Origin: Camelus bactrianus
Lineage: Eukaryota; Chordata; Mammalia; Artiodactyla; Camelidae
Length of the DNA stretch: 64,000 nt
NCBI RefSeq assembly: GCF_048773025.1
Contig: NC_133539.1
Location: 36,963,001 to 37,027,000, forward strand
Direction of reading: 5' to 3'
Positions 11,716 through 25,150 of this stretch are shown here, piece by piece. A program made the translations under genes and the position numbers. The stretch's first letter is position 1, and every line of letters begins with the position of its first letter. Under the pieces are notes generated by a model. That model worked only from the letters and a program-made list of their open reading frames with translations, was not told the DNA's origin and searched no databases.

Positions 11716-11879
11716 TGTCTTAGATCTTTCTTTTTCTTCTTTTAATCTTTTTCTTCTTTGAATTTTTGAAATGTACTTTTTTTATTTCTATGCTCTTTTA
11801 GTATCAGTAAATACTTTTTCTTTATGAGTTATTCTTACCCTCTACTGAATTCACAATATGAAAGATGAAAATATCATTC

Positions 11880-13345
11880 ACTTATAAATTCTGCCAACAT
11901 TTTCTTGAGCACCTACCAGTATCCTCTTCTAGATACTAGAATTATATCACTGAGCAAAATGGGAAGAAAATTGTTATTTTGGAGTTTACATTTCAGTGAG
12001 TGTGTGGGAAATAAGGAAGTAATTCATGGTATGTCAGAAGATAAATGCTATGAAGAACAATAAAAATAGGAGAGAATGGAAAGTAGAGGGAAAGTTGGCT
12101 ATTCTATGAAGACATTCTAAGTAGTTAGGTGATAATTGGTCAAAATAGAAAGAAATTGAAGTAGTGAGATATGAAGATATCGAGAAGAGTATTCCAAGCA
12201 AAGGAAATTTCAAATACTCAGACCCAACAGCTGAAACATGATCCACAAGTTAAAAATACGTAAAGGAGACCGTTGTACTGAGAAAGATGGACCAAGAGAC
12301 AGAGTAGTCGGAGCAAACAGCAGAGATATTGTTGGGTCTAGATCACAGGCTTTTGTTGAATTACTCTAAGCTTTTGTAAAGAGTTTGCTTTTACTCTGAG
12401 TAAAATTTTAGTACAGAGGAGGGTTTTGAACAGAAGGATACCATCCCTTATTCTGTGCTTTAAAAGGATTAGTACTGACTGCTGTATTGAGAATAGTCTT
12501 TATGTGATCACTCAGAAGAGGCAAAGACATCAGGAAAGAGGCAGCTACAATAATCCACAGGATAGATACTAGTACCATTGACAACGTTAGTGACCGAGGT
12601 GGGAGAAAGTAGTCTGATTCAGAATATATTTTGAATTCAAGACTATGGATTTGCTAATGGAACCAATGTAAGGTAGGAGAGAAAGAGAGAATTCAGTGAT
12701 AGCTTCGAGAGGACTATGGCAGACAGAAGAAGGTTTGGGAGATGAAATGAGAGGAAGAGACATGAGTTGAGCTTTAGAAATGTTACATATGAGACTCCTA
12801 TAAATATCAAAGCAGAATATAAGAAAGGCAGCTAAAAAGATGTCTGGAAATCAACAATTTTAAGTGCTATAGATATGAAAACCAGGAGAGTGGATACACT
12901 ATAGCTATAAAAGAGGTTTAAAGGAATGAGTTCTTGTAACTCTCATTTTTAGAAGTTACACATTTGAGAGTCAGCCAAAAAGAAAAAAATGAATAGGTCA
13001 AATTAGAGGAAAATCAAGAAAATAAAGAGTGATAAATTGCACACCAAGATAAAAATTTCACACACTCACACACAAAAGAATGGTCCTTGGCAAAAGATCC
13101 TTGAAAGAAGCAGTTTTGGTGAAATAGTATTCGCAAAGGCCAGGCTGAAATGGATTTAGGAAATAAAAGAATAGGAGGAATCAAAGACCTGAATATTGAA
13201 TATGGAGGTTAAATGAATTCCTGATAAACCAAACATGGAGTGTGAGGGAAAGAATATTCAAAGATGACTGCAAGAGTTTTCTTCTTTACAGTTGGAAGGA
13301 TGAAGATGTAATTTAATAGGATAGGAGGGTAACATTAGTGGGCCA
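11880..13345 (-). repeat. Long antisense L2 LINE (~1.45 kb)
   Basis: Starts at the L2 3' end (reverse complement) with 'cttgagcacctaccagta', 'tcactgagcaaaat' and 'tggagtttacatttcagtg'. It runs through the coding end: 'ttgcttttactctgagtaaaat', 'gagggttttgaacagaaggata', 'ttaaaaggattagtactgactgctgtattgagaatag', 'cagctacaataatccacag', 'cagaatatattttgaattcaag', and 'gatgactgcaagagttttcttctttacagttggaaggatg'. The order matches L2 throughout. It is a fossil of an extinct mammalian LINE, carrying the end of the reverse-transcriptase ORF and the 3' UTR. It encodes nothing now. Confidence 0.8.
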
Positions 13346-13799
13346 TTTTGAAAAGTTTTGTTTTGTTTTGTTTTCATAAACAGAAGCAGAATAAGGGAAA
13401 AGTTCATTCTTCTGAATTTAACACATACAATTACTTTTTAATTCTTGTTGTGAGATCAGTAGGATGCTCTTCAACCCAGTGTATGGTCTCTTTAGTCCTC
13501 TTATTAAAAATTAGAACTGCGTTGGCCATCAGGAACCTTTTACTAGTTCCCCCTTTTTCGTGTGTCTTTATTCAAGGACTACTGGCATTGATGAAAGTAC
13601 CACATTTTCTTATTTTTAAAATATGCTTAAAGATATTTGATTTATATTTCTTGGAATACAATAGGCATACCATGAAATTAACTCCAGTTTCTAAGTTCCT
13701 AGAAATTCTGGAGAAAAAAATGTCATGTTTAAAGTGCGTTGATGCAGTTTCAAAATTAAGAGAAACTCTGAGAGGCTATTATTATACACAGAAGTAAGA
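13346..13799. other. Unassigned spacer with a 149-codon open frame
   Basis: Separates the L2 copy from the L1 piece. A plus-strand frame at 13348-13797 is open for 149 codons. Its residues (Phe/Leu/Ile/Lys/Cys-rich, no domain I know) resemble chance frames in AT-rich DNA. It has no recognisable promoter, splice signals or poly(A) signal. Not called as a gene. Confidence 0.4.
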
Positions 13800-14730
13800 T
13801 ATACGTGAGCCATAGCAAAAGGTCAAGGGGGCAAATGAAAGTATCCTGTTGTAAGATTATTATACAATGCATTAAGTAGCATCAGCTGAAGTTGTAATGT
13901 AGTAAGTTAAAGATGTATCCTATAAACTCTAAAGCAAACAAAACAACAAAACAACGACAAGTTAAAACTAACTAGATAACAGAGGAGAAAGAAAAGTGGA
14001 ATCATAGAAACTACTAAATCTAAAAGAAAGCAGAAAAAGAAGTAAAGAACCAAGAAAATAGAGGGGAATAGAAAATAAATTTCAAGATGATTGATTAAGA
14101 CCCAACTATATCAATAACCACATCAACTGTAGATAATCTAAACAACTGAATTACAGTGCATAGATTGTCCAATTTATTTAGAAACAAGTTCCTACTATAT
14201 GCTGCCTACAAGAAACCCACTTTAAATATCAAGATACAAATAGGATAAAATAAAATAATGACAAATGAGGTATCATGCTCACAGTAATCAACAGAAAACT
14301 GGAGTGGCTATATTAATATCAGAAAAGTAGACTTGAGAGCAAAGAATATAACTGGAGATTAAAGAGATCTCATTACACAAATGATAAAAGATGAGTTCAT
14401 TAAAAAGACATAATCTTAAACATCCATGCATTTAATAACAGAGCTTCAAAATGCATGAAGCAAGACTCAGAGAACTGGAAGGAGAAACAGATAAATCTAC
14501 AATTACATTTCAATACACCTCTCTCAGTAGTTGATATAAGAGATAGAAACTCAGTAAGGTAGAAGATTTGAACAATGCTATCAACCACCTTGCCCTAATA
14601 GTCATTTGTAGAATACTCCATCTGACAACAACAGAATACACGTCTTTTTCAAGTGTAAATGCAGTAATCTTCAAGAGAGGCTGTATTTTGGTGGGCCATA
14701 TAAAAAGTCTTAGTAACTTTAATTTCTGTC
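13800..14730 (+). repeat. Ancient L1M fragment, ORF2 endonuclease region
   Basis: The sense strand tracks L1 ORF2: 'ctatatgctgcctacaagaaacccactttaaatatc', 'aactggagtggctatattaatatcag', 'gtagacttgagagcaaagaatat', 'catgcatttaataacagagcttcaaaatgcatgaagca', 'agaactggaaggagaaacagataaat', 'caacagaatacacgtctttttcaagtg', ending near 'ggccatataaaaag'. This corresponds to the endonuclease domain of ORF2. Many stops in every frame; old. Confidence 0.85.
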
Positions 14731-17700
14731 ACCAAAACTAGGAGGAGGGATGGAGGTGACATTGCTTTAGCTCCTTTCACTATGGAAGTGCTAATTATAG
14801 AAATGCAGATACAATGAATCCTAGTTTCTCCTCTTACCAGTTGTATGCCATCAAGAAGTTTATTTAATATACACAACCATTGCTTCTGGATCTATACAGC
14901 AGTAGTACTAATATGATAATCCTTTTCTCTCATCAGGTTGAAACAAAGTTAAATGCAATTGTTTATTAAAGTTCCTATTAGGTAAATAGTACATATATGT
15001 GTGTGTTTGTGTATACACACACACAAACCTACTTAAAACACAGCTGTTTCCCGACACCAGAAATTTAAACCTTTCCCCGTGAGTCCATTTTATTGGCTTT
15101 CTACCTCTGCTGTTTCCAATCATGCACTAATAACTATAATTTTCACAAGAGTCCTAAACTCTCTTTCATGGAAAACATCTGGAAAAATTAAGAGCATAAA
15201 ATGCTTTGGTTTCAAAACTGAAACCTTTCAACCAATATCCTTTGAATATTAAGTTCTTTATTCAAGGTTTGCTATTAAAATACTCCAACTGAAATAGAAT
15301 TTAATGTCATCATCTATTCCTTTCTTCCTTTAGACAACCCAACAAATTCATTTTTCACTATTGGAAGAATTATACATATCACATACTTTAAAAAAATGTA
15401 GCTAGTTTTTATTTCAAAAGAAATTACTTACATGCATGTATAGAGGTGAGGGATTGATTAAAATTCGTAATATAAATTCATCAAACTTTGTTTTTGGAAA
15501 ATTATTGACAGAAAAATAGTTTTGATTATAGTAAAATTTTAGATTATTTAAACAGTATGTAGTGTAACTCATATATACATGAGAAAAAAGCTTGGAAGCA
15601 TATATATTAAAATGCTAATAGTGTGTGTAAGATCACAGATGATTTTCATTTTCATGATTTTTTTTACATATTTTGAAATAAACATACATTACTTTTGCAG
15701 AAATAAAAATGCAACAAAATGTATTTTAAATTAAATTATTAATTGAATAGTGGAATGGTTGCATTTATAACTGTCAAGTTAAACAAACATGCAGTTAGTT
15801 CAATCAGATGCCTTATTTTTTCCAGAACTGACTGATGTTTGGTTCACCTAAATGGATCAACAATTAATTCTGGCACATCTAGACACTCTTTAAGAAGTAC
15901 TTTGGAAGGAACTCTGTACATTGAACATAGTTTGCTTTTTAACAGTAATTTTTCAGAATTCACTTATTGCTACAGGTGCCACCTTATGAATATATCATTT
16001 GTCCACTGGGCATTCAAGTGATTAATAGAGTAAATCTCTCTAATTATAGAGGAAATCAAGATGTGTTGACAGCTGTGCTATTTTGAGGGAGTGACAACCC
16101 TGGGTACCTGCCACATTCTGACATTCAATCTACACTTGTTAGTATCAAAAATTCTCTGTAAAAATAATTACTCTGGAAGTGGCTCACAGAAGAAAAAAAA
16201 AAACTGCATGCATTTTTATCAGATTTGTCTTGTCAGCCATGATATCAATCCCCGCCTCCCCCACCCCCCACATCTTTGCAGATCTAAAGTCCCAAGAGTT
16301 AGCAACAGAACAGTGTGTTCATTAGCCCTGCGATCCTCTCCTCTCAGGGTTGATGTGGAACTGCAGAAAGGGCATGAGGCTGGGAAATAAGAGCCTTGGT
16401 TCTGATTATTAACTCTATAGGTTAAACTTGAGGGTAATTCACTTTTTTGTCAGAGAATTAGACATTTTCTCCAGGCTCCATATTGGATTTAAATTTCTGT
16501 GACTTTATTTTTAAGTTCTTTCTGGATTTAGAAGGGAATTGGTTTAGTTAATTTTTAGTGCATTTCCATTTCTCTTCAACAGCAGCTTTGGTCCATTCTC
16601 AAGGCTAGGTTTCATGGCAAATTTTCTCTCTTAATTCCCAAGTTTCATTTTAACCATCACCAGGAGAAATAGTTTTCACACAAAAGAGTTTGGACATTTT
16701 ATGAATATTTGTTAATAAACAATTTCCCATCATTTAATAGGTGTGGCTAAATTATTACATATCTCTAGTATCTACCTATCAACATGTACACACCCACATA
16801 CGTATTTATGAAAACCTGCATGAACCTTAATTTAAGAAGCTTTCTTGTCCCATATATTTCAACAACTTCTGTCTGATGAGTTGAAACTGCACTTTCTTAA
16901 TAGTGATTAATTTTCTTGCTTCATTAATCAAACAGGAAAAATTAGGAAATATATTCTTATATGCTTCTCGGATTCCTAATTTATTTAATGGAGTTTTGAA
17001 TAATTAAGAACAGGACAGCTAATTTAGCTAAAATAAAGTGTGTTGCAAGATTTATGTCGAGCTTTTTCTCATGGTACACACATGGTCCACTTACTAAAAG
17101 TAAAATAAAACTCTGGGAAATTTGTGAAAATTTTGGAATGTAAGTTGTATTTAAAGTTACACTTCAGGATTTGTTTTTTTTGATCAACAATGTTGATTTA
17201 ACCCTAAAATAAGTATATTGGTTGATTTTGATAAAAAATTCAAAAATGGTAAAAAGAGGTTATTTACTACTTTATTTTCTAGGAGATCTTGAATAAGTGA
17301 CAGCATATTTAAAATAATTAAACCAATAATCCAGAAAAAAATTAGAAATTATTCTGTACATTTAAATGCATCCAAGTAGAACTCAATGACTTCAATTAAA
17401 TGATGGCCAAAGCCATTTCTTAAAAGTCTTCTCCTGATAATCACTGTTTATTATGGCTAAAGTGTGAAAATTTGAGAAATGTGTTTCAGTTAAATGTTTT
17501 AGTATATATAGAGCTAGCCAAATTCAGGTCACCTTTATTTCAACTATAATTGATTTCCATTGTCCCGAATATGTGTTATGGCTTGCAATTCATGTATTTT
17601 TTCAAATAAGAAAATAATTTATTTATTTTCCTCTGTAGTATAAGTATATTTTTTCTAATCAGATTTTTTTCCTTTCCTTGTCATACTTGACCTTGTGTTA

Positions 17701-19498
17701 CTTGAGCTATGTTACTTATTTCTTTTTTTTTCCCCTTCCTTTTGTGCATCACCATACTTCCTTCACTCACCATAAAAAAGAGGCACCTCCATTACCAAAT
17801 GTCAGAATTACAACCACCATAACTTGTTTGGAGAACTTTGTACTTTTGCATGAACATAAAACATATGTGTTTATGAATCTCTTTATCACACAAAGCATTC
17901 ATCACATCAGTAATAGTTATAGAAAGACTGGCTATCTCAAAGATATTTTTCATCAGATAAATCAATATTAATTGTGAAAGCTATGTGCCTGGAGGGGCAA
18001 TTAAGAAGAGAGAAAGATGAGACTGTTCTACATACATAGAGACTTTGAATTGATTCTTTTTTCAGACATACTTCTAACTTGAACTTGCCTTCTTTGGGGG
18101 TTCTTGCCCTCTCTAGGGTTCAGCAGGTCAGAATTACTTCCTAATTGTTGATTTAATTTTATTGCTATTGTTTCTTTCTCATTTATTAGGCACCACTCCC
18201 CTAACTGATTAATATCATCTAGAAATTTTCCTATTTATTGCAGCTAGTTGGTGTTTTACTTTTTGCTATTTTGTTTTACCTCTACTGAGATTGTATTATG
18301 GCTCATAGGAGAGGAGATAAATGAATGCGCTCAGCCCACAATTTTGAAGTAGATTATCATGAGAAGGTGGTTAGTCTCTAGTTTATTGTCATCACTTTAC
18401 AAATGGAACTTGTATAAACTAGGCATAAAGTTCAGTTGTTTTAGTCCTTATAGCCAGGAAAATAATGTTGAAATGTAATAATTCATTTCCTATTACATTT
18501 GAGTTATTGTCCCATTGTTCATGGTGTATTTTTTCAGAGTAATACTTTTTTTTAATCACATCTTTAAAATAATAGCCAAGCTGCCAACTTGAAGACACCT
18601 TCCAATAATGAATGTTTCCATTCTATCAGGCAATAGTGTAATACAACACTATGCATGGCACAAACTACTGTAAAACACTTCAGCATATTCCTTTTGAAAA
18701 TAATAGCTATTCTTCTGTTTGTTTTCATTTAATATATTATAAAGTTATTCATTAACTGTGTCTCTGAAAATTAGATTAAAATTAGAGGACTTTATAATAA
18801 TAATGAAAAGGTTAGTTAAAGGGAATAACATAATTCCCATCCTTTGTAACTTCATGGATCACCTTAATGAAATCTAAAATCTGTTCAAATTTAACTCTTT
18901 TAAAATATCAAAGAGTTTGTGTACAGAAAATTCAATCATATCATATTTATATAGAGAATTTTTGATTATGCAAAGTAAAGCATTCATTATTTATGGGTGT
19001 AGCAGTAGTTATAAAAGTTGGCTTTTCTACTATATTAAAATTCCACCAAAGGAAATACAAACTAATAACTTTCCTAAGAGTGAGAAATTTTTTCTATTAG
19101 ATATACATTAATCAAAGCAAAGTTAAATGAAATTTAAAGACATGTTATCACTGTTTGCTAAAACAGTAAAATTACCTGATCATGCAGTCATTAGCAGCTT
19201 TGAGTAGTTTGCTCTGAATTAATTCCACTCTGTTGGGAGATAATTACAAAACTTTATAATTTTTAAGGCATGCTGACACAGAACATTCTGTTTTATAAAG
19301 CATACTAAACTAAATTGGACTATAGTCAGCATTAACTAATGAAACATGGAAGTTAGACTTTCTTTCAAATATTAGGCCACTATTGTCTTGAGTTATAAAC
19401 AATTAATTTAAACTTTGATACCAAGTGCCAGCCCCATACATTAGGATCCAGTTTTGTTTCACTTCAAAAATTTATCTTGGTAAATCTAATGAGCCTAA
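14731..19498. other. 4.8 kb with no confident annotation
   Basis: AT-rich and apparently unique. Weak MIR-like wording appears near 16370-16450 ('ggttctgattattaactc ... aattcac') but is too diverged to call. Short TG/CA runs occur near 15000-15025. No gene seen. Confidence 0.45.
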
Positions 19499-20476
19499 TA
19501 ATAAAATGATTTTTTTTCTTTTTCCTTTTTTTTTGTTTTTTGTTTTTGATTTTTTTAAATTGAACTATAGTCAGTTTACAATGTCAATTTACAGTGTAAA
19601 GCACGATTTTTCAGTTATACATGAACATACATATATTCATTGTTGCATTCTTTCACTGTGAGCTACCACAAGATCTTCTATATAGTTCCCTGTGCTATAC
19701 AGTATAATCTTGTTTATCTATTCTACATATGCCTGTCAGTATCTACAAATTTCGAACTCCCAGTCTGTCGTCCCTTCCCACCCTCCTCCCCCCTGGCAAC
19801 CACAAGTTTGTATTCTATGTCAATGAGTCTGTTTCTGTTTTGTAGTTATGTTCTTTTTTAAATTTAATTAATTAATTTAGATTCCACATATGAGCGATCT
19901 CATATGGTATTTTTCTTTCTCTTTCTGGCTTACTTCACTTAGAATGACATTCTCCAGGGACATCCATGTTGCTGCAAATGGCGTTATGTTGTTGTCTTTA
20001 TGACTGTATACTATTTCATTGTATAAATATACTACCTCTTCTTTATCCAGTTATCTGTTGATGGACACTTAGGCTGTTTCCATGTCTTGGCTATTGTAAA
20101 TAGTGCTGCTATGAACATTGGGGTGCAGGTGTCTTTTTGAAGTAGGGTTCCTTCTGGATATATGCCCAGGAGCGGGATTCCTGGGTCATACAGTAAGTCT
20201 ATTCCTAGTCTTTTGAGGAATCTCCATACTGTTTTCCACTGTGGCTGCACCAAACTGCATTCCCACCAGCAGTAGAGGAGGGTTCCCCTTTCTCCACAGC
20301 CTCTCCAGCATTTGTCATTTGTGGACTTTTGAATGATGGCCATTCTGACTGGTGTGAGGTGATACCTCATTGTAGTTTTGATTTGCATTTCTCTGATAAT
20401 TAGTGATATGGAGCATTTTTTCATGTGCCTATTGATCATTTGTATTTCTTCTTTAGAGAATCTAATAAAACGATTT
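19499..20476 (-). mobile_element. 5'-truncated young L1, antisense, with TSDs
   Basis: Target-site duplication 'taataaaatgattt' (19499-19512) and 'taataaaacgattt' (20463-20476), 13 of 14 identical. Between them, on the minus strand, lie ~143 codons of the ORF2 C terminus, a 3' UTR of the same type as the 7.6 kb element, and a T-rich (A tail) segment at 19511-19557. The 3'-most part, 'attgaactatagtcagtttaca', resembles the other L1 3'-end lineage in this window. Confidence 0.85.
20032..20462 (-). pseudogene. L1 ORF2 C-terminal fragment
   Basis: Open on the minus strand from the 5' truncation point ([14 protein letters not shown]...) to a stop at 20032. Human ORF2p counterparts are clear: [82 protein letters not shown]. 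In the C-terminal Cys-rich CX3CX7HX4C motif the histidine is replaced by tyrosine (TLLYCWWEC). The frame continues past the truncation into flank for nine codons, giving a spurious start at 20490. The natural C terminus is cut slightly early (DNWIKKR then stop). Confidence 0.85.
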
Positions 20477-22960
20477 GAGTCTACAGACACTGTGGTTCCA
20501 AATTTAGGTCCATTGGTTCTTTTAATAACAGTAAATCTTGTAATAGCCTTCTATTAAAATATTGTTCTCAGCTATTTGTTTACATTTTCAAGGGAGTAGA
20601 CACTTTCACTGTCATGAGAAATTTGTATAAAATTCATACATTTTAATTTTGACATGGATTATCTTTCTTATAGATACTTATGTCATTCTTTTTGATGAAT
20701 AGAAGTGTAATTTTATAATTCTTTTCTTTTATTACTTCATTGTTTCTTTGTATTTTAAGCATAACTTCAGAACAGTGGGGACATAGACCTCATAGAACAT
20801 CACTACAGGAGTAGCAGACTACTATCTGATAATCTGTCACCTTTCATCCTTATCAACAGATCTAAATTTTGTTGGAGGAATCAATGCACTCTGCTGAAAT
20901 ACTGTATTCGATAGCACTAACTGAAGGAATGATGACCAATAATATGTAAATACAAGTTGATATCTGACTCTTCCAGACAGTTTCAGAAAAAGACAGATTC
21001 AGTTGGCTGGTGCTTTGTCTTTGATATTTCTGTTTTTCTTCCTGGCTATAATGTGACATCATGAACTGATGCTGTAGCTGCCATCTTAAACCTGATGGTA
21101 AAAGATAGAGCACAGATTCACAGTGACCTCAGCTCCAGAGATCTTTGACCTGCTATGTTAGACGGGGACTGCCTACTTCCATTCTTCTAGTTACCTGGGG
21201 AAAAAATAAACCTCAGGCTTGTTTGGAATTTCTCTTGCATACAGCTGGACTTAATCCTTAATTGTAATACCTGATTTTAACAAGATTCTGAACACTTGAG
21301 GGAGTATTTAAATATACCATTGGCCAGACTCCATCCACGTTTAGGTAACTTAACCAACTAACTTGGGGTGAGATAAATGGGCATTGATGTTTTTAGAAAG
21401 TTCTCCATGAAGACTAATGTACAGTTCAGGTTAAGAAACTCTCCTTCCAAGTCTATCCACTACAAAGAAAATATCTTGATTGAAATAATCAGTTCTGATT
21501 CCAAAATTAACTTTGGAAATATTTTATTTTTTTCTATGACAAATTTTGAAAATGACTGAGCTGCTAATATAGATTTTTTAATAATATATTTTTCAATAAA
21601 CAAGATTATCATTTCAAAATTCAAAATAATAAGCAATAGTTTTCTGAAATTATCTTTTATTATCTGCCCACTAAGATGCGGTGAATCAAAATATTTCCAT
21701 CCTGATTGAAAATGATATATGTACATGTAAGTGTTTATAAATAAAAATAATTAAAGACAAATGTCATGTGGTATGGGAATAAATGAATTCAAGGGTATAA
21801 AGTAGCCTCTGAATCTTGAGTTACTAATTTCAGATGAATCAAAGCATTGGTCATAATATCATTCAGTGCTTCCTGTATTAGAAATTTTATGATAAATTTC
21901 CCTTAAAATTTAGCATAAGATTGGTATACTTTAAACACTAATAAAACTTTTATATTGAAAATTATATAGTTCTATTTTCCTTGTCTATTCTTCTGATGGA
22001 AAAATTTTGATTTTAGGTCCCCATTGTTGTTAATTTTCATGATATGGACTTGTAGAGAACATATTTTTATGTTACTGCATAGTTCACATTTTATGAGAAA
22101 AATCTTATTGAAATTTGGGACCTAGTCTAAAAGAGTAAGACTTAAATGTTAATATACTACCGTGAGAACCCCAGAGAGATTTCTCTAACTCTGGAAGTGT
22201 GCATTTACTTTTCAAAAGTGCAGAGACCTGCGACAGGGAGATATCCTTGGGTTGCAAAGCTGAAGACAATATTCTTATCTTTCCCAAGGAGAGATTTGTT
22301 TACATTCTAAAGGGTGTAATATGCAGTCAGAATCTTCCCAAGGAATAAAAGGTTTTCTCCCTCCTTCAAGAAGGGGAGAAGGACAGTGTGTACAAAAGTA
22401 CACAGATTCATTTTTTTGGTGTTTCTCACCCACAGCACAGAGTCCTGTCCATTTAGGTGACTTCTGGTTCTCATCACATTGCTCTAGGGGAAAGAATTAA
22501 GCCAAAGGAAAGTCAGTGCAACTATTATTATGTAAATAAAGTAATTAATATGCCTCTGCTCCAGAAATCTCCTCTATGCATCAGGTTATTATTAATAAAT
22601 GTGATAATTGCAAACATAACACATGCCTTTTGATTTTAAAATGCCTTTTCTACTCTAAAGGTTATAAGATTTTATCCATAATTTCATAAGACTTAAACCT
22701 TTAAATTCCTGATGAATTTGTAGTTTTTGTTGATATACATTGTGAGGTAAATAAGTAATTATACACTTTTACAAGACAAGTTTGTTCAAGTGTCTACTAT
22801 ACTCCTCTGTTTTGGTTGTTTTGGTTTTAATTGTTTTACAAGGATGGGGTGGTATCTGGGACCACCGAGGCACCTGAAGCACATCCTGTGACTATCCAGA
22901 CCTTGTAGCAAATGGAATGGTACAGCCATAGAGCTAGAGTCCCCCAGCCCAAAACTCAAT
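20477..22960. other. Unassigned sequence
   Basis: No gene or repeat recognised in 2.5 kb. The 22100-22400 stretch is less AT-rich but has no open frame of interest. Confidence 0.45.
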
Positions 22961-23062
22961 CTCCTGTCCTTCCTTCCTCCCTTCTTCCCTCCCTGCCTCC
23001 CTGTCTTCCTCCCTCCCTTTCTCTCCTTGTTTTCTTCCTTCCACTCTTCATTTCTCTCTATT
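22961..23062. repeat. Polypyrimidine tract, (CCTT)n-like
   Basis: About 100 bp of almost pure C/T on the plus strand ('ccttccttcctcccttcttcc', 'ccctccctgcctccctgtc'). The antisense open frame across it (Lys/Arg/Gly/Glu-rich) is an artefact of this composition. Confidence 0.85.
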
Positions 23063-23089
23063 TGCCTTTTTATTTCTTTTCTATTACCA

Positions 23090-25150
23090 CTCGATTGCAT
23101 TCCACAAACTCTGATATATTTTCAATACCATTCACTTACAAATATTTGAAATTCCCTTATGATTTTATCTTTGATCTGTTGATTATTTAATGTGTGTTGC
23201 ATAACACTTGAATATTTTTAGTTTCATATATATATATATATGTATGTGTATATATATATATATAGTTGGTTTCTAATTTAACTGCATTGTAGTCAGAGAG
23301 ATACTCTGCATGATTTTAAGTCTTTTAAGTTATTGATAGTGTCTTATGGCCCAGCATCTGAGCTTAGCATCTGAACTTTCTTGGTAGAGGTACACCTGAA
23401 AAGAATTTGAAAATGGGGTTGTTGAGTGTGGTGTTCTATAAATGTTCATTAGAACAAGTTTTTTGATACTATTTTAAGTCTTCTGTATCTTTCGTAATGT
23501 TTTGTCTATAATATATTCTATCTACTGTTTAAAGATAGATGTTACAATCTCCTACAATGATTTTGGATTTGTCTTCAATTTTGTCAAAATTTGTTTCATG
23601 CTATTTGAAGCTCTGTATTAGACACCGTAATACATTAATAATTTTATATCTTTCTGATGAATTATTAGCATTTTGAAATGCCCCTTTTTATCTCTGGGAG
23701 TTCTTTTTGTCTTCAAGTCTATTTTATTTGATGTTAAACTAGCAACCTCAGCTTTCTCATCCTAACAACTTGCAAGATCTATCTTTTTCCATTCATTTAC
23801 TTTCAAACTATCTGTCTTTGTAATTAAAGTGTGTTTTTCATAGGCAGCATTGCTTATTCATTTTGATAATCTCTGCCTTTTAAATGGAGTGTTTGGAACA
23901 TTAGTGTTTAATGTTAATTACTGATATTGTTGAATTTAGCTCTAGTATTTTACCTTTTTTTTTCTATTTTTGGTTTTTCTTTCTTTCATGACCTTTTATA
24001 TAATTTGTGATTTATTAAAATTATGTTTTAATGTATCTCGTGACATTTTTGTTAGACTTATCAGTGTTACAATATGCATCCTTAAATTTTCATAGTCAAC
24101 TGAGAGTTAATACTAAATCACTTCAAGTTATAGCTAAAAACCTTGAAATCATATAAGCTCTTTCCTCCCCATCTTTATATTTGTCATATATGCTGTAACT
24201 ATAAATAGTTTTTTTAAATATAAAATAATATTTTAAGTTTTGCCTTAAAATCATAGATATTTTAACTGACTTAAAGAAAACTAGTATTTTCATTTTTCCT
24301 GTAACTTCCCATTCCTGATGCTTTTCTTTCATTCCTCAAGAGATGAATTGTACTCTCACATCCTTTCTGTTTAATTCAAATATCTCACTTTACTGTATGT
24401 ATATATAATAGTTACATATATAACATACATAAATAAATATGTAAGTGTATATAGTTGGTAGTACAGGCCTGCTAGTGACAGTTTTTTTTTTAATTTGCAA
24501 ATGTCTTGTTTTGCCTTAATTCTTGAAGGATATTTTCATTGATAATAGGATTCTAAGTGGGCAGCGTTTTCCACTTATGGAAAGCTAAAATTGTTTATAT
24601 TCTACAAAGTTCATCTTGAAACTCTTCTCTCATTCTTATTATTGCTCCTTTGAAAGCAATGTATCTCATCTTTCTGATTCATTTAGAATTTCTTTTTTTC
24701 TCTTTGTTTCCAGGAGTCTTTCTATAATGTCTATGTATTATTTGAAAATAATTAGAAACTATTTTTCCTGAATTTCATAGAGCTTTTGGTATATTTGACT
24801 TGAATTTTATCTATTATGTCTCTTCTCTGTTTATAGATTCCAGTGTCCATAATCTTAGATCTTTGTACTATATTCCATGTCTTTTACACTCTTTCTGAAT
24901 TTCCATCCTTTTTCTTTCTGTGCTTCAATTGGAATATTTTTCCCTAAGCAATCTTCCAGCTTATTAATCTTGCTTTTTTGTAATATCTCTGTATTATTGA
25001 TATATCTTAATTATATTCTGGTACTTTTTCAGTGCTACAATTTTTATTTAACTCTTATATATTACCATTTCCTATGATATTATTCTTTCTTCTTGAACTA
25101 ATCGTGATTACATAAATTCCCTACCCAATATCTCCAATATCTAGAACATC
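23090..25150 (-). repeat. Ancient antisense L1M: ORF2 endonuclease region then ORF1 region
   Basis: Reverse complement of L1. From 23110: 'gatctgttgattatttaatgtgtgttg', 'tttaactgcattgtagtcagaga', 'ttatggcccagcatctg', 'gtgttctataaatgttcattagaacaagtt', 'tgaagctctgtattaga', 'tgaaatgccccttttta', 'atctctgccttttaaatggagtgtttgg'. From 24520 it runs into the ORF1 side ('gaaggatattttcattgataataggattctaag', then diverged to ~25100). The order, ORF2 left and ORF1 right, is that of one minus-strand copy. Stops in all frames. A (TA)n tract at 23226-23264 interrupts it. Confidence 0.75.
23226..23264. repeat. (TA)n microsatellite inside ancient L1
   Basis: Two (TA)n runs separated by 'tgtatgtg', lying inside the antisense L1 sequence and interrupting its alignment. 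Confidence 0.85.

Noticed and set aside
16370-16450. MIR SINE
   Set aside because: Too diverged; the match could be chance.
22786-23100. Antisense 104-codon frame rich in Lys, Arg, Gly and Glu
   Set aside because: It is produced by the polypyrimidine tract; the composition is that of the simple repeat.
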